A DNA stretch of 52,575 nt, from NCBI GenBank assembly GCA_964369725.1, contig CAYJGC010000007.1:1-52575 (forward strand). The letters run 5' to 3'. The notes beneath the pieces are model-generated. The model saw only the letters and a program-made list of their open reading frames with translations. It searched no databases and was not told the DNA's origin. The stretch is from Paraeggerthella sp964369725 (lineage in GTDB: Bacteria > Actinomycetota > Coriobacteriia > Coriobacteriales > Eggerthellaceae). Shown in pieces: positions 8,584 to 16,169 of the stretch. Within the stretch, counting starts at the first letter, position 1; the number at the start of each line of letters is the position of its first letter. A program made the position numbers and the translations under genes.

Positions 8584-9831
8584 GTGAATTTTTCCATAAT
8601 CAATCTTGGGTGTAAGGTTAACAGAGTTGAGTCCGATACCTTTACTGCCGCATTTCTTGCACGCAAAAACAATCTGACTGAACCAGATGAGGCTCAAGTA
8701 GTAATCGTTAACACCTGTACCGTAACTGGCGAGGCAGAAAAAAAGACTCGCAAAGCAGTTCGACGCGCACTCCGCTTAGCTCCATTAGCTCAGGTAGTGG
8801 TAACTGGTTGCGCCGTAGCCATAGATCCCGATGCATACACATCCCTTGATTCAAGAGTCTCTGTAGTAGCAAAAGGAGAGTTACTCTCCCTTATTCAAGC
8901 GGGAACCTGGGATGATTCGACGACGAATTATTATGAGCATTTTCACAGCTCGCTTTTAGCGGTAGGCGAACCGTTTCGAACACGTGTAGGCGTAAAAGTA
9001 CAGGACGGATGCAATAATGCTTGTACGTTTTGTATTGTCCACATTGCGCGCGGTCCAGCTGTCAGCAGGTCTGCTGACAGCATCATCCAAGAATGCATCT
9101 CACTATGTGAGGCAGGAGTTAAAGAAATTGTTTTAACAGGCATTAACTTAGGTTCGTATGACGACCACTCCTCGAGAGAAAAATCACCGGTGCTTCTTCA
9201 TGATTTACTCTCACGCATTTTAGATAAAACAGCTGCCATACAAAAAGACGACATGCCTACACGATATAGGCTCTCAAGTATTGAACCGTGTGATATCACT
9301 GATGAATTGATAGAATTGCTGGCAAACAGCAGTGGGCGAATATGCAGACATCTTCATTTACCACTGCAATCTGGAAGCGCTAAGATTCTTAAAGAGATGG
9401 CTCGTCCCTATACCGCACAACAGTACTTTGATCTGGTTAAAAAGCTTTACGAGCGGATTCCTCAATTAGCTTTGTCAAGCGATATAATTGTTGGTTTTCC
9501 TGGTGAGACGGATGAAGATTTCGACCAAACCTTAGCAGCGGTAAGGAGATGTCGCTTTGTAAAGGTACATGTTTTCCCCTATTCACGCAGAGAGGGTACC
9601 CCTGCTGCACTTCGAGCTGATCAAATTGATCCGCCTATTAAAACCAAACGCGCACAAGTCTTACGCCAAGCCACTCACACCATAAGAGAACAAGAACGTA
9701 AAAAGAGAGCGGGGACACGTGAGCTTGCATTGATTGAAGAGAGCAACGTAGCTACATCTGAAAGCTACTATGAGCTAAAAGCTCCTCAAAGCGCAACTGT
9801 GGGCTCCCTGGTAGAGGTAACTCTTGTTTAA
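8584..9831 (+). CDS. mtaB: tRNA N6-threonylcarbamoyladenosine methylthiotransferase MtaB
   Basis: MtaB converts t6A37 to ms2t6A in tRNAs, using two 4Fe-4S clusters. The UPF0004 domain supplies three cysteines (NLGCKVN, NTCTVT, VTGCAV). The radical SAM motif is CNNACTFC, and a C-terminal TRAM domain ends the protein. LGCKVN and NTCTVT point to MtaB rather than MiaB or RimO, both of which occur elsewhere in the window. The start is uncertain: TTG 8578, TTG 8581 and GTG 8584 are all in frame after AGGA (8573-8575). I chose GTG for its spacing of about eight bases. It follows rsmE closely. Confidence 0.92.
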   Translation: MNFSIINLGCKVNRVESDTFTAAFLARKNNLTEPDEAQVVIVNTCTVTGEAEKKTRKAVRRALRLAPLAQVVVTGCAVAIDPDAYTSLDSRVSVVAKGELLSLIQAGTWDDSTTNYYEHFHSSLLAVGEPFRTRVGVKVQDGCNNACTFCIVHIARGPAVSRSADSIIQECISLCEAGVKEIVLTGINLGSYDDHSSREKSPVLLHDLLSRILDKTAAIQKDDMPTRYRLSSIEPCDITDELIELLANSSGRICRHLHLPLQSGSAKILKEMARPYTAQQYFDLVKKLYERIPQLALSSDIIVGFPGETDEDFDQTLAAVRRCRFVKVHVFPYSRREGTPAALRADQIDPPIKTKRAQVLRQATHTIREQERKKRAGTRELALIEESNVATSESYYELKAPQSATVGSLVEVTLV

Positions 9832-9994
9832 GAAAACACTATATTTCCCCTACTTTGTTGCTTAGCAAAAATTTTATTAAGTCAGCTACGAAAACGCTTT
9901 GACGAGGTGAATAACTTTCTCAAGCTTGTTTGCTCGTTTGCCTGTAATCGTATCAAGCTTCATATAATAACAGCAGGTTATTGTCAGCTCGTGG

Positions 9995-10009
9995 TACAAT
10001 ACATATATG
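9995..10009 (+). promoter_or_regulatory. Probable leaderless promoter of phoH
   Basis: TACAAT (9995-10000) is followed by six bases and then the phoH ATG at 10007. A start of transcription seven bases after the last T of the -10 would fall exactly on that A. No Shine-Dalgarno sequence precedes the ATG. No good -35 was seen at the expected distance. This pattern is typical of leaderless mRNAs in Actinobacteria. Confidence 0.5.
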
Positions 10010-10963
10010 ACTAATACCACTCAAATCACCCTAACTACGCCTCAAAATCTTAGCATGGCTAACATAGTAGGCCCTTCAGACAGCTTTCTTCACCTGATAG
10101 AAAATACCTTTACGTCGCGCATTACCATTCGTGGGAATGAAATCACACTGAAGGGGGAGCAGTTAGAGGTAGAAATCTTGAGCACATTGTTTCATCACCT
10201 TATAAAGGCGGTTGAAGACGGAGAAGAGCTAACAGAGCGCGATATCAAGCGATCTATAGATATGTTACACACGGCTGAATTTTCGCCGAAAGTTCTTCAC
10301 GATGATGTATTGCTTACGTATCGAGGGCGCGCAATAAGACCAAAAACTGTGGGTCAAAAGCACTATGTTGACGCCATTAGGAGCAATACTATTACTTTTG
10401 GCATTGGTCCTGCTGGTACCGGTAAAACCTATCTTGCTATGGCTATGGCATTAGCAGCTCTCAAGCGCAAAGAGATTGGACGAATAATCCTTACGCGACC
10501 GGTAGTAGAGGCAGGGGAGAATCTAGGTTTTTTACCGGGCTCCCTTGAAGAAAAAATTGACCCCTATATTCAACCACTCTATGATGCCCTTTTTGACATG
10601 TCAAACAGGGAAAGAGTAGGTCAGCTCATTGAAAGTGGTGTGGTAGAAATAGCACCTTTAGCTTTTATGCGAGGCAGAACGCTCAATGATAGTTTTATCA
10701 TACTGGACGAAGCTCAAAATACCACTCCAGAACAAATGAAGATGTTTCTTACCAGACTAGGGTTTGGGTCGAAGATGGTTGTCACAGGTGATGTAACACA
10801 ACTGGATCTTCCGCGTGGAATTTCTGGTTTAAAAAGTGTTCGGAGCATTTTAGATGAAGTAAACGATATAGCATTTTGTGAATTTTCCGGAAGAGATGTG
10901 GTACGTCATTCCTTGGTGGGTGCCATAGTTGCCGCCTATGAAAAGGCAGAACAGAAGGGATAA
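10007..10963 (+). CDS. phoH: PhoH-like ATPase
   Basis: This is a cytosolic P-loop NTPase of the PhoH/YbeZ family, thought to act with YbeY in rRNA processing or RNA metabolism. The Walker A motif is GPAGTGKTYLA and Walker B is FIILDEAQNTT, followed by VVTGD. An N-terminal KH-like segment (ITIRGNEITLKGEQLEVEIL) is visible. At 318 residues the length is typical. The start at 10007 lacks a ribosome-binding site but lies where a leaderless transcript would begin; the next ATG (10055) has no such site either. The following ybeY supports the PhoH-YbeY pairing. Confidence 0.93.
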   Translation: MTNTTQITLTTPQNLSMANIVGPSDSFLHLIENTFTSRITIRGNEITLKGEQLEVEILSTLFHHLIKAVEDGEELTERDIKRSIDMLHTAEFSPKVLHDDVLLTYRGRAIRPKTVGQKHYVDAIRSNTITFGIGPAGTGKTYLAMAMALAALKRKEIGRIILTRPVVEAGENLGFLPGSLEEKIDPYIQPLYDALFDMSNRERVGQLIESGVVEIAPLAFMRGRTLNDSFIILDEAQNTTPEQMKMFLTRLGFGSKMVVTGDVTQLDLPRGISGLKSVRSILDEVNDIAFCEFSGRDVVRHSLVGAIVAAYEKAEQKG

Positions 10964-10967
10964 TCCT

Positions 10968-11435
10968 ATGGATGTGCATATTAATTATAATTATCGTAGA
11001 GAAGATCTTGAAAAGCTGCCGCTACATGAGCTTTCAAAATACGTTTTAACTTCTGAAAAAAAACCTGCTAATTCTGAAGTATCCATCAGCTTCGTTGCTG
11101 ATGAGGTTATTTCGGAACTTAACGAACGTTACCGACTAAAGGAAGGGCCTACCGACGTTTTGTCCTTTGAGTCAGATGGCATGGATGATGAACTTGCTGC
11201 TATGACCCTTGCTGAAGAGACGCTCTATGAACTCGGAGACGTAGTTATTGCTCCTGATGTTGCGCTACAACAAACACGCGAGTTTGGAACTTCATTTGAA
11301 GAGGAAATCAGCTTGCTCCTTGTTCACGGGTTGCTTCATTTGTGTGGCTACGACCATATCGAAGAGGACGAAGCTGAAGTAATGGAAAGTCGAGAGGCTG
11401 AGCTACTTGAGGCGTGGTCGCATGGCAAACACTAA
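10968..11435 (+). CDS. ybeY: Endoribonuclease YbeY (16S rRNA maturation)
   Basis: YbeY is a zinc-dependent single-strand endoribonuclease needed for 16S rRNA 3'-end maturation and ribosome quality control. The metal-binding motif HGLLHLCGYDH is intact near the C-terminus. It is preceded by the LKEGPTDVLSFE and LGDVVIAPDVA segments typical of the family. From ATG 10968 the protein has 155 residues. AAGGGA seven bases upstream supports that start; a longer frame beginning at 10929 would overlap phoH. It lies only four bases after phoH, consistent with co-translation. Confidence 0.95.
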   Translation: MDVHINYNYRREDLEKLPLHELSKYVLTSEKKPANSEVSISFVADEVISELNERYRLKEGPTDVLSFESDGMDDELAAMTLAEETLYELGDVVIAPDVALQQTREFGTSFEEEISLLLVHGLLHLCGYDHIEEDEAEVMESREAELLEAWSHGKH

Positions 11436-11458
11436 CCGTAGCAAGGATACTGTAGGCC

Positions 11459-11929
11459 ATGAATAGGGAGAGCAATTACGAAAAGGATTTCAAACCTTCT
11501 AGTAAATTAACAGAAGTTTCCGAAGACTCTTTTGTCCGCAACCACGCTCATAAAGGTCTCAAAGAGAGATTTTCGTTATTGAAAGCTTTTTCGTGCGCTT
11601 GGAGTGGTTTTGCCTATGTAGTGAAAACTCAGCGAAATATGAAGATTCATCTCATTGCTGCCCTCGGAGCAATTGCTTTAGGTCTATTTCTTCAAATAGA
11701 AGGTTATTCATGGGCAGCAGTTGTGTTATGTATAACCGCAGTTTTTGCGGCAGAATGCTTCAACACCGCCCTCGAATCAGTTGTTGACTTAGTGTCACCC
11801 GACTACCATGAGCTAGCAAAACGCGCAAAAGACTGTTCTGCGGCTGCTGTCTTGGTATTTTCATTAGCCGCCATAGCAGTTGCTTTTGTTGTGTATATCC
11901 CTGCAGCTTTACGATTGTTTGCTGCCTAA
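11459..11929 (+). CDS. dgkA: Diacylglycerol/undecaprenol kinase, membrane type
   Basis: A small integral membrane kinase of the DgkA/UdpK family; in Gram-positive relatives the substrate is often undecaprenol, which it recycles for cell-wall synthesis. Signature residues are in AECFNTALESVVDLVS and AKRAKDCSAAAVL. Three hydrophobic segments are visible in the last 110 residues. The first 45 residues are a hydrophilic extension. At 156 residues it is slightly longer than the usual 120-130. The ybeY-dgkA-era order is strongly conserved in Gram-positives. Substrate choice cannot be read from sequence alone. Confidence 0.92.
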   Translation: MNRESNYEKDFKPSSKLTEVSEDSFVRNHAHKGLKERFSLLKAFSCAWSGFAYVVKTQRNMKIHLIAALGAIALGLFLQIEGYSWAAVVLCITAVFAAECFNTALESVVDLVSPDYHELAKRAKDCSAAAVLVFSLAAIAVAFVVYIPAALRLFAA

Positions 11930-11953
11930 TCCTATCTGAAAAGAGTAATCATT

Positions 11954-12862
11954 ATGAGCAAGAGCGAACATTTTAAATCAGGATTTGTAACTCTTATTGG
12001 TCGTCCAAATGCAGGTAAATCTACGTTACTTAATGCAATTATGGGGAAAAAAATAGCCATAACTTCAAATACCGTACAAACCACAAGGCATCGCTTTCGT
12101 GCTGTCTACACGCAAGACAGCTATCAGATGATACTTGTTGACACGCCGGGACTTCATAAGCCTGAAGATGCTTTGGGAGAAGAGCTCAATACATCGGCGC
12201 TCAAAGCGCTTACCGAAGTTGATGTAGTAGCCATGCTTATTGACGCCTCAAAACCTGTTGGCCGAGGAGATAAGTGGGTAGCTCAGCAATTAGCGCGCGT
12301 TTCTTCAAAGAAAATTTGCGTGCTTTCTAAGACTGACGTGGTTAATAAAGAGCAGCTTTATGCACAGCGAGCAGCAGCAGAAGAGCTCGCTAACTGGGAC
12401 GCAATGGTAGGCTTATCTTCTCAAACGGGGAAAAATGTGGACGCATTTATTGAAGAGGTGGTATATTTTTTACCCGAAGGCCCAGCATGGTTTCCTGCCG
12501 AGATGGAAACAGACCAACCCGTAGAAGTAGTAGTTGCAGAATTTATTCGTGAAAAGATATTACGTTCATTTTCGGACGAAGTACCTCATGCTATCGGGGT
12601 TCAAGTGGAAGAAATGGCTTACGACCGTAGAAAAAACCTCAATAAAATTTTTGCGCGGATATATGTTGAACGCGATAGTCAAAAAGGGATTATTATAGGA
12701 AAGCAAGGTTCAGCAATTAAAAAAATCGGCTCCGAAGCGCGTAGGGATCTAGAGCAGCTCTTGGGAACGAAAGTATTTTTAGACCTTTCCGTCAAAGTGC
12801 GTAAAAATTGGCGCAGGGACGCGAATCAGATTAGACGCTTCGGTTATGGTGAAGGACTGTAA
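11954..12862 (+). CDS. era: GTPase Era (30S subunit maturation)
   Basis: Era binds the 3' end of 16S rRNA and couples GTP hydrolysis to small-subunit assembly. The G domain shows GRPNAGKST (G1), DTPGLHKP (G3) and SKTD (G4). The C-terminal type II KH domain contains IIIGKQGSAIKKIG. At 302 residues it is full length. It lies 24 bases after dgkA and probably belongs to the phoH-ybeY-dgkA-era transcript, which groups ribosome maturation factors. Confidence 0.97.
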   Translation: MSKSEHFKSGFVTLIGRPNAGKSTLLNAIMGKKIAITSNTVQTTRHRFRAVYTQDSYQMILVDTPGLHKPEDALGEELNTSALKALTEVDVVAMLIDASKPVGRGDKWVAQQLARVSSKKICVLSKTDVVNKEQLYAQRAAAEELANWDAMVGLSSQTGKNVDAFIEEVVYFLPEGPAWFPAEMETDQPVEVVVAEFIREKILRSFSDEVPHAIGVQVEEMAYDRRKNLNKIFARIYVERDSQKGIIIGKQGSAIKKIGSEARRDLEQLLGTKVFLDLSVKVRKNWRRDANQIRRFGYGEGL

Positions 12863-13012
12863 ATCACTGCGCTAACAAATGCAAATTGGTACATTTCACC
12901 CAAAAAGTTCTGCAGGTATTGTTATGAAGTGAATATTCGTTGGTTTTACCCTTTTTATGGTGGTTATTCAGCTAAAATTTGTTTTTTACCATATCTGAGG
13001 GAGTAAGCAAGA

Positions 13013-14503
13013 ATGAATTGCCCGCATTGTCTTTCTGAAAATACGAGTACTGCTAAATTTTGCAATGAGTGCGGGATGCCACTTTCGGGCAAAATAGCCG
13101 AGGCGGCACGAGAAAGTCAGCTATCTAACGATGACCCACTGCGCGATGAATCAAAATCTAGCTTAAGCAATATTCCTGAAATTACTGCTCAGGTTGACCA
13201 AAGTGCTCTTCAGCAATCTGAAGCCGTATCACCTTTAACACCCGAGCACATTCCTGCAATCACGCTTGATGAATTAAATTCAAAAGATAGTAATGAGCCT
13301 TCAAAGGAGCTTACTAAAGAGGCAAGTGCGAAGATTGATACCACAAAACAGGAGAGTGAACTACTAGAATTCATACCAAAAGGGGCTCCTTCTTCAACCG
13401 ATCCTGCTAAAACTGCAGATCTAACAGGGATAGATGAGTGCCTTGTTGATTCTACGTATGTTCCTCCAAAAAACAATTGGCGCACAGGTGCAACAATGGA
13501 AATTCCACGCGTAGGAGATAATCAAGAAGATCAAAAAAAAGAATTCCGCGCACCTGAAGAACCTAACAAGAAAGGCGGAAAAGGGAAAATTATTGCAATT
13601 ACCCTCCTTATCCTTGTCTTATTAGGTGCAGGAGTAGCAGGAGCTACCTATTACCTTGAATTATGGGGAGGCAAAACGCTTCCAAATGTAGAAGGCATGA
13701 CGCAAATAGATGCAACCTACACGCTTGAGAGCAAAGAATTTAAGGTAACCATAAGAAATGTAATCTCTAGCGAACCTGAAGGTCTGGTTTTATCTATGGA
13801 TCCCGCACCTGGTTCTCGCATTGAAAGCGGTTCAGAGATACTTATCAATGTTTCACAAACACCTATCATGCCCGAGGTAGTTGGCATGCAACGCGATGAA
13901 GCTACGAATCTTTTGACCTCAACCGGGTTTACTAACGTAAACGTTGTTACGGTAAAATCTGACGAACGTGAAGGAATTGTTTTAAGCGTAACTCCTGAAG
14001 CGGGAGAAAAGATTACCGTTGATACCGCTATTGAAGTGTCGGTCGCTGAGCCTTACCTAGTGCCCGATATTTCGGGTCTATCGCTTGAGGAAGCAAAGCT
14101 CCTGATTGAAGAAGCTTCTTTTGTTGCTGCAACGCAATATATTTATGATAACTCTGTCGAAGCGGGCACCATCTTAGGAACAGATCCGGTCGCCGGCACC
14201 AAGCTTGCGTCAGGTACTACGGTTACCATAAACCTCTCGCTTAATAGAGGTGCGGAACTCGAGTCTCTTACCTGGGACTATTTGTCAAGCCTTACAGGGT
14301 CAAATATTGTCCTTAACGGAACCACCTATGCACTGCGCAGTGTAGACGGAGTTACGTACAAGGGGGATGACACGGTAGCATTTACTATCACTGGTAGCGG
14401 TGTAACAACACTCGGTGACGGCGAAGTAGTTTATGGTTCACGCAAGCAAATATCAGGAACCATTGTTTGGGATAGTTCAAACAATGTGGTTAACATCTAC
14501 TAG
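13013..14503 (+). CDS. Zinc-ribbon, single-pass membrane protein with three PASTA domains
   Basis: The modules in order are: a zinc ribbon (Cys3, Cys6, Cys17, Cys20); a long acidic Ser/Glu-rich cytoplasmic stretch (25-190); one membrane span (192-215); three PASTA repeats (about 222-282, 286-344, 349-409); and an unassigned beta-rich C-terminal domain (415-496). PASTA domains bind peptidoglycan or muropeptides and are normally the outer part of Ser/Thr kinases or PBPs. Here no kinase or transpeptidase domain is present. TM plus PASTA suggests a sensor or scaffold at the cell wall. It lies between era and recO, where I know of no standard gene of this type. A start GAGGGAG precedes the ATG. 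Confidence 0.8.
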   Translation: MNCPHCLSENTSTAKFCNECGMPLSGKIAEAARESQLSNDDPLRDESKSSLSNIPEITAQVDQSALQQSEAVSPLTPEHIPAITLDELNSKDSNEPSKELTKEASAKIDTTKQESELLEFIPKGAPSSTDPAKTADLTGIDECLVDSTYVPPKNNWRTGATMEIPRVGDNQEDQKKEFRAPEEPNKKGGKGKIIAITLLILVLLGAGVAGATYYLELWGGKTLPNVEGMTQIDATYTLESKEFKVTIRNVISSEPEGLVLSMDPAPGSRIESGSEILINVSQTPIMPEVVGMQRDEATNLLTSTGFTNVNVVTVKSDEREGIVLSVTPEAGEKITVDTAIEVSVAEPYLVPDISGLSLEEAKLLIEEASFVAATQYIYDNSVEAGTILGTDPVAGTKLASGTTVTINLSLNRGAELESLTWDYLSSLTGSNIVLNGTTYALRSVDGVTYKGDDTVAFTITGSGVTTLGDGEVVYGSRKQISGTIVWDSSNNVVNIY

Positions 14504-14511
14504 GAAACAAT

Positions 14512-15282
14512 GTGGCTCAGCCAACGTATTCTACAACAGGAATTGTTTTACGAAAAACAAAGTTGGGTGAATCAGATCTTATCATATCGCTCCTCACCAC
14601 AAATGGTGCACAAATTCGCGCAATAGCAAAAGGAGCTCGAAAACCAACGAGCTCCTTTGCTTCCCGTATAGAATTGTTTTCAGAGATAGATATCCTTGCA
14701 GCTAAGGGACGAAATCTCGACATCGTTAAAGAGGTTCGTCTGGTGGATGGTCATGCAAGCTTGCGATTTAATATGGAACTTTCCGCTTGCGCTGCACCTA
14801 TGGTTGAATTGCTTGAGCGCGCAAGCCTCGAAGATCTTGAGAATTCTCAAATATTTCCTTTGAGTCAAAAAGCGCTTTCGACTCTTGAAAACTCAGAATC
14901 TGCATATGCTCCAAGCATCTGCGCAGCTCATCTGCTTAAAGCGTTGGCTTTTCTGGGATTTAAGCCTAATCTTGTGAGTTGTGTCGCATGCGGGTTACCA
15001 ATTATTGACACCTCTTCGCAAGCATCAATTCCTTTTTCAGTAATCGATGGGGGCGTGATGTGTAATTCCTGTTGTTCTTACGCCCAGTTTGAATTGTATC
15101 CTGCCTCCACCCTTGGCTGGTGTAAAATTTTGCTCTACTCTACGTTTGCTGAGATAAAATCTTTGCAAATAGACCCTCGTGTGTCGTTTCTCGTATTAAG
15201 ATTCTTGCAGACATGGATTAGGGAACATATTGGAGTGAATATTAAATCACTCAATTTTTTGTTTACGTGTGGACTATATTAG
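14512..15282 (+). CDS. recO: DNA repair protein RecO
   Basis: RecO anneals single strands and loads RecA with RecF and RecR. The N-terminal OB fold contains YSTTGIVLRKTKLGESDLII and IAKGARKPTS. A zinc-binding set in the C-terminal half (CVACGLP and CNSCC) matches the family. At 256 residues it has normal length. The start is a GTG with AGGA six bases upstream, only eight bases after the PASTA gene. The era-recO neighbourhood is conserved in Gram-positives. Confidence 0.9.
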   Translation: MAQPTYSTTGIVLRKTKLGESDLIISLLTTNGAQIRAIAKGARKPTSSFASRIELFSEIDILAAKGRNLDIVKEVRLVDGHASLRFNMELSACAAPMVELLERASLEDLENSQIFPLSQKALSTLENSESAYAPSICAAHLLKALAFLGFKPNLVSCVACGLPIIDTSSQASIPFSVIDGGVMCNSCCSYAQFELYPASTLGWCKILLYSTFAEIKSLQIDPRVSFLVLRFLQTWIREHIGVNIKSLNFLFTCGLY

Positions 15283-15294
15283 AAAGTGAAAAAT

Positions 15295-15543
15295 ATGTAT
15301 CATTACAAAACGAAAGGCGTATGCTCGCGCTTAATTGAGGTAAATCTCACAGGTGACATTATCGAAAGCGTCTCTTTTGAGGGTGGTTGTGACGGAAATC
15401 TCAAATGTGTGTCTACCTTAGTAAAAGGAAAGTCGGTTGAGGAAGTTGCCAATTTGCTCGAAGGAACAACCTGCGGACCTCGTCCTACATCTTGCGGTGA
15501 TCAGCTCGTAAAAGCACTCAAGGAAGCGCAACTTGCTAAGTAG
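15295..15543 (+). CDS. TSCPD-domain small protein
   Basis: An 82-residue protein with the TSCPD signature: GVCSRLIEV, GGCDGNLK, then CGPRPTSCGDQL. The conserved cysteines are arranged as a likely metal-binding set. TSCPD domains occur at the C-terminus of some vitamin B12-dependent ribonucleotide reductases and as free-standing small proteins like this one. The function of the free-standing form is not known to me. I prefer ATG 15295 over GTG 15286, because the family motif begins MYHYKTKGVCS. It follows recO by 12 bases. Confidence 0.82.
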   Translation: MYHYKTKGVCSRLIEVNLTGDIIESVSFEGGCDGNLKCVSTLVKGKSVEEVANLLEGTTCGPRPTSCGDQLVKALKEAQLAK

Positions 15544-15608
15544 CGGCTTGTATTTGTGGGCATGCTGTGGGACTTAAGATTTTCAGATTAAACAACTCTT
15601 AACTCGAC

Positions 15609-15614
15609 TATAAT
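15609..15614 (+). promoter_or_regulatory. -10 element of probable rpsO promoter
   Basis: A perfect TATAAT lies 120 bases upstream of rpsO. A TTAAAC at 15588-15593 could act as -35, although its spacing of 15 is short. The implied leader of over 100 bases is long enough for the structural autoregulation known for S15 mRNAs, but no specific S15 site could be assigned. Confidence 0.5.
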
Positions 15615-15733
15615 TTGAGGGCTGCAACAATGCAGTTACTTTCCGCTTAGTTTACATTCGTCCACCGCTTGTTTACTCAGAGGAAAGCGAATTAAGATAG
15701 CGTGCAAGAAGTGCATGCAGGAAAGGTGGAGAC

Positions 15734-16021
15734 ATGCCTAATAGTTTTAGTATTAGCAAAGAGCGCACTGAAGAGCTTATCAAAGAGTTTGGTAAGAACG
15801 AGTCTGACACAGGCAATCCAGAAGTACAGGTTGCTATCCTGTCAGAGCGTATTCGTAACCTAACTGAGCATTTGAAGGTTCACAAGAAGGATAATCACAC
15901 CCGCCGCGGTCTCATGATGCTTATCGGTAAGCGTCGTGGTTTACTTAAGTACATCAAGAACCGCAACATTGAAGAGTATCGTATACTCATCAAAAAGCTC
16001 GGTATTCGTGACAATATCTAA
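15734..16021 (+). CDS. rpsO: 30S ribosomal protein S15
   Basis: S15 binds the central domain of 16S rRNA and is an early assembly protein. The sequence carries GNPEVQVAILSERI, HKKDNHTRRGL and GKRRGLLKYI, all family hallmarks. At 95 residues it is a few residues longer than the usual 89, at the N-terminus. AAAGGTGGAG precedes the ATG. It is followed by a strong terminator and then pnp, the classic rpsO-pnp order. Confidence 0.98.
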   Translation: MPNSFSISKERTEELIKEFGKNESDTGNPEVQVAILSERIRNLTEHLKVHKKDNHTRRGLMMLIGKRRGLLKYIKNRNIEEYRILIKKLGIRDNI

Positions 16022-16027
16022 GTGCCT

Positions 16028-16052
16028 AAAAGCCCGCTTCGGCGGGCTTTTT
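16028..16052 (+). terminator. Intrinsic terminator after rpsO
   Basis: AAAAGCCCGC pairs with GCGGGCTTTT around a TTCG tetraloop, and the 3' arm continues into a run of five T. It sits seven bases after the rpsO stop. Since pnp lies downstream, some read-through or a separate promoter is expected. Confidence 0.93.
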
Positions 16053-16127
16053 AACTAGCGGTTGGAAACACAAGGGTGAGACTAATCGCGGCGATAAGGG
16101 AATGTGAGTACCTTTTCGCCGAAGAAG

Positions 16128-16151
16128 CTTACGGGCACTACGGCTCGTAAG
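16128..16151 (+). promoter_or_regulatory. Hairpin in the pnp leader
   Basis: CTTACGGGC (16128-16136) pairs with GCTCGTAAG (16143-16151) with one G-U pair and a six-base loop, ending 18 bases before the pnp ATG. In enterobacteria the pnp leader is cut by RNase III and controlled by PNPase. A comparable role here is only inferred from position. Confidence 0.4.
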
Positions 16152-16169
16152 AAAGAGAAAGATTCCATT

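Noticed and set aside
10929..10967. Longer YbeY start overlapping phoH
   Set aside because: ATG 10968 has AAGGGA at ideal spacing and the longer N-terminus is an arginine/asparagine-rich read-through of the phoH end.
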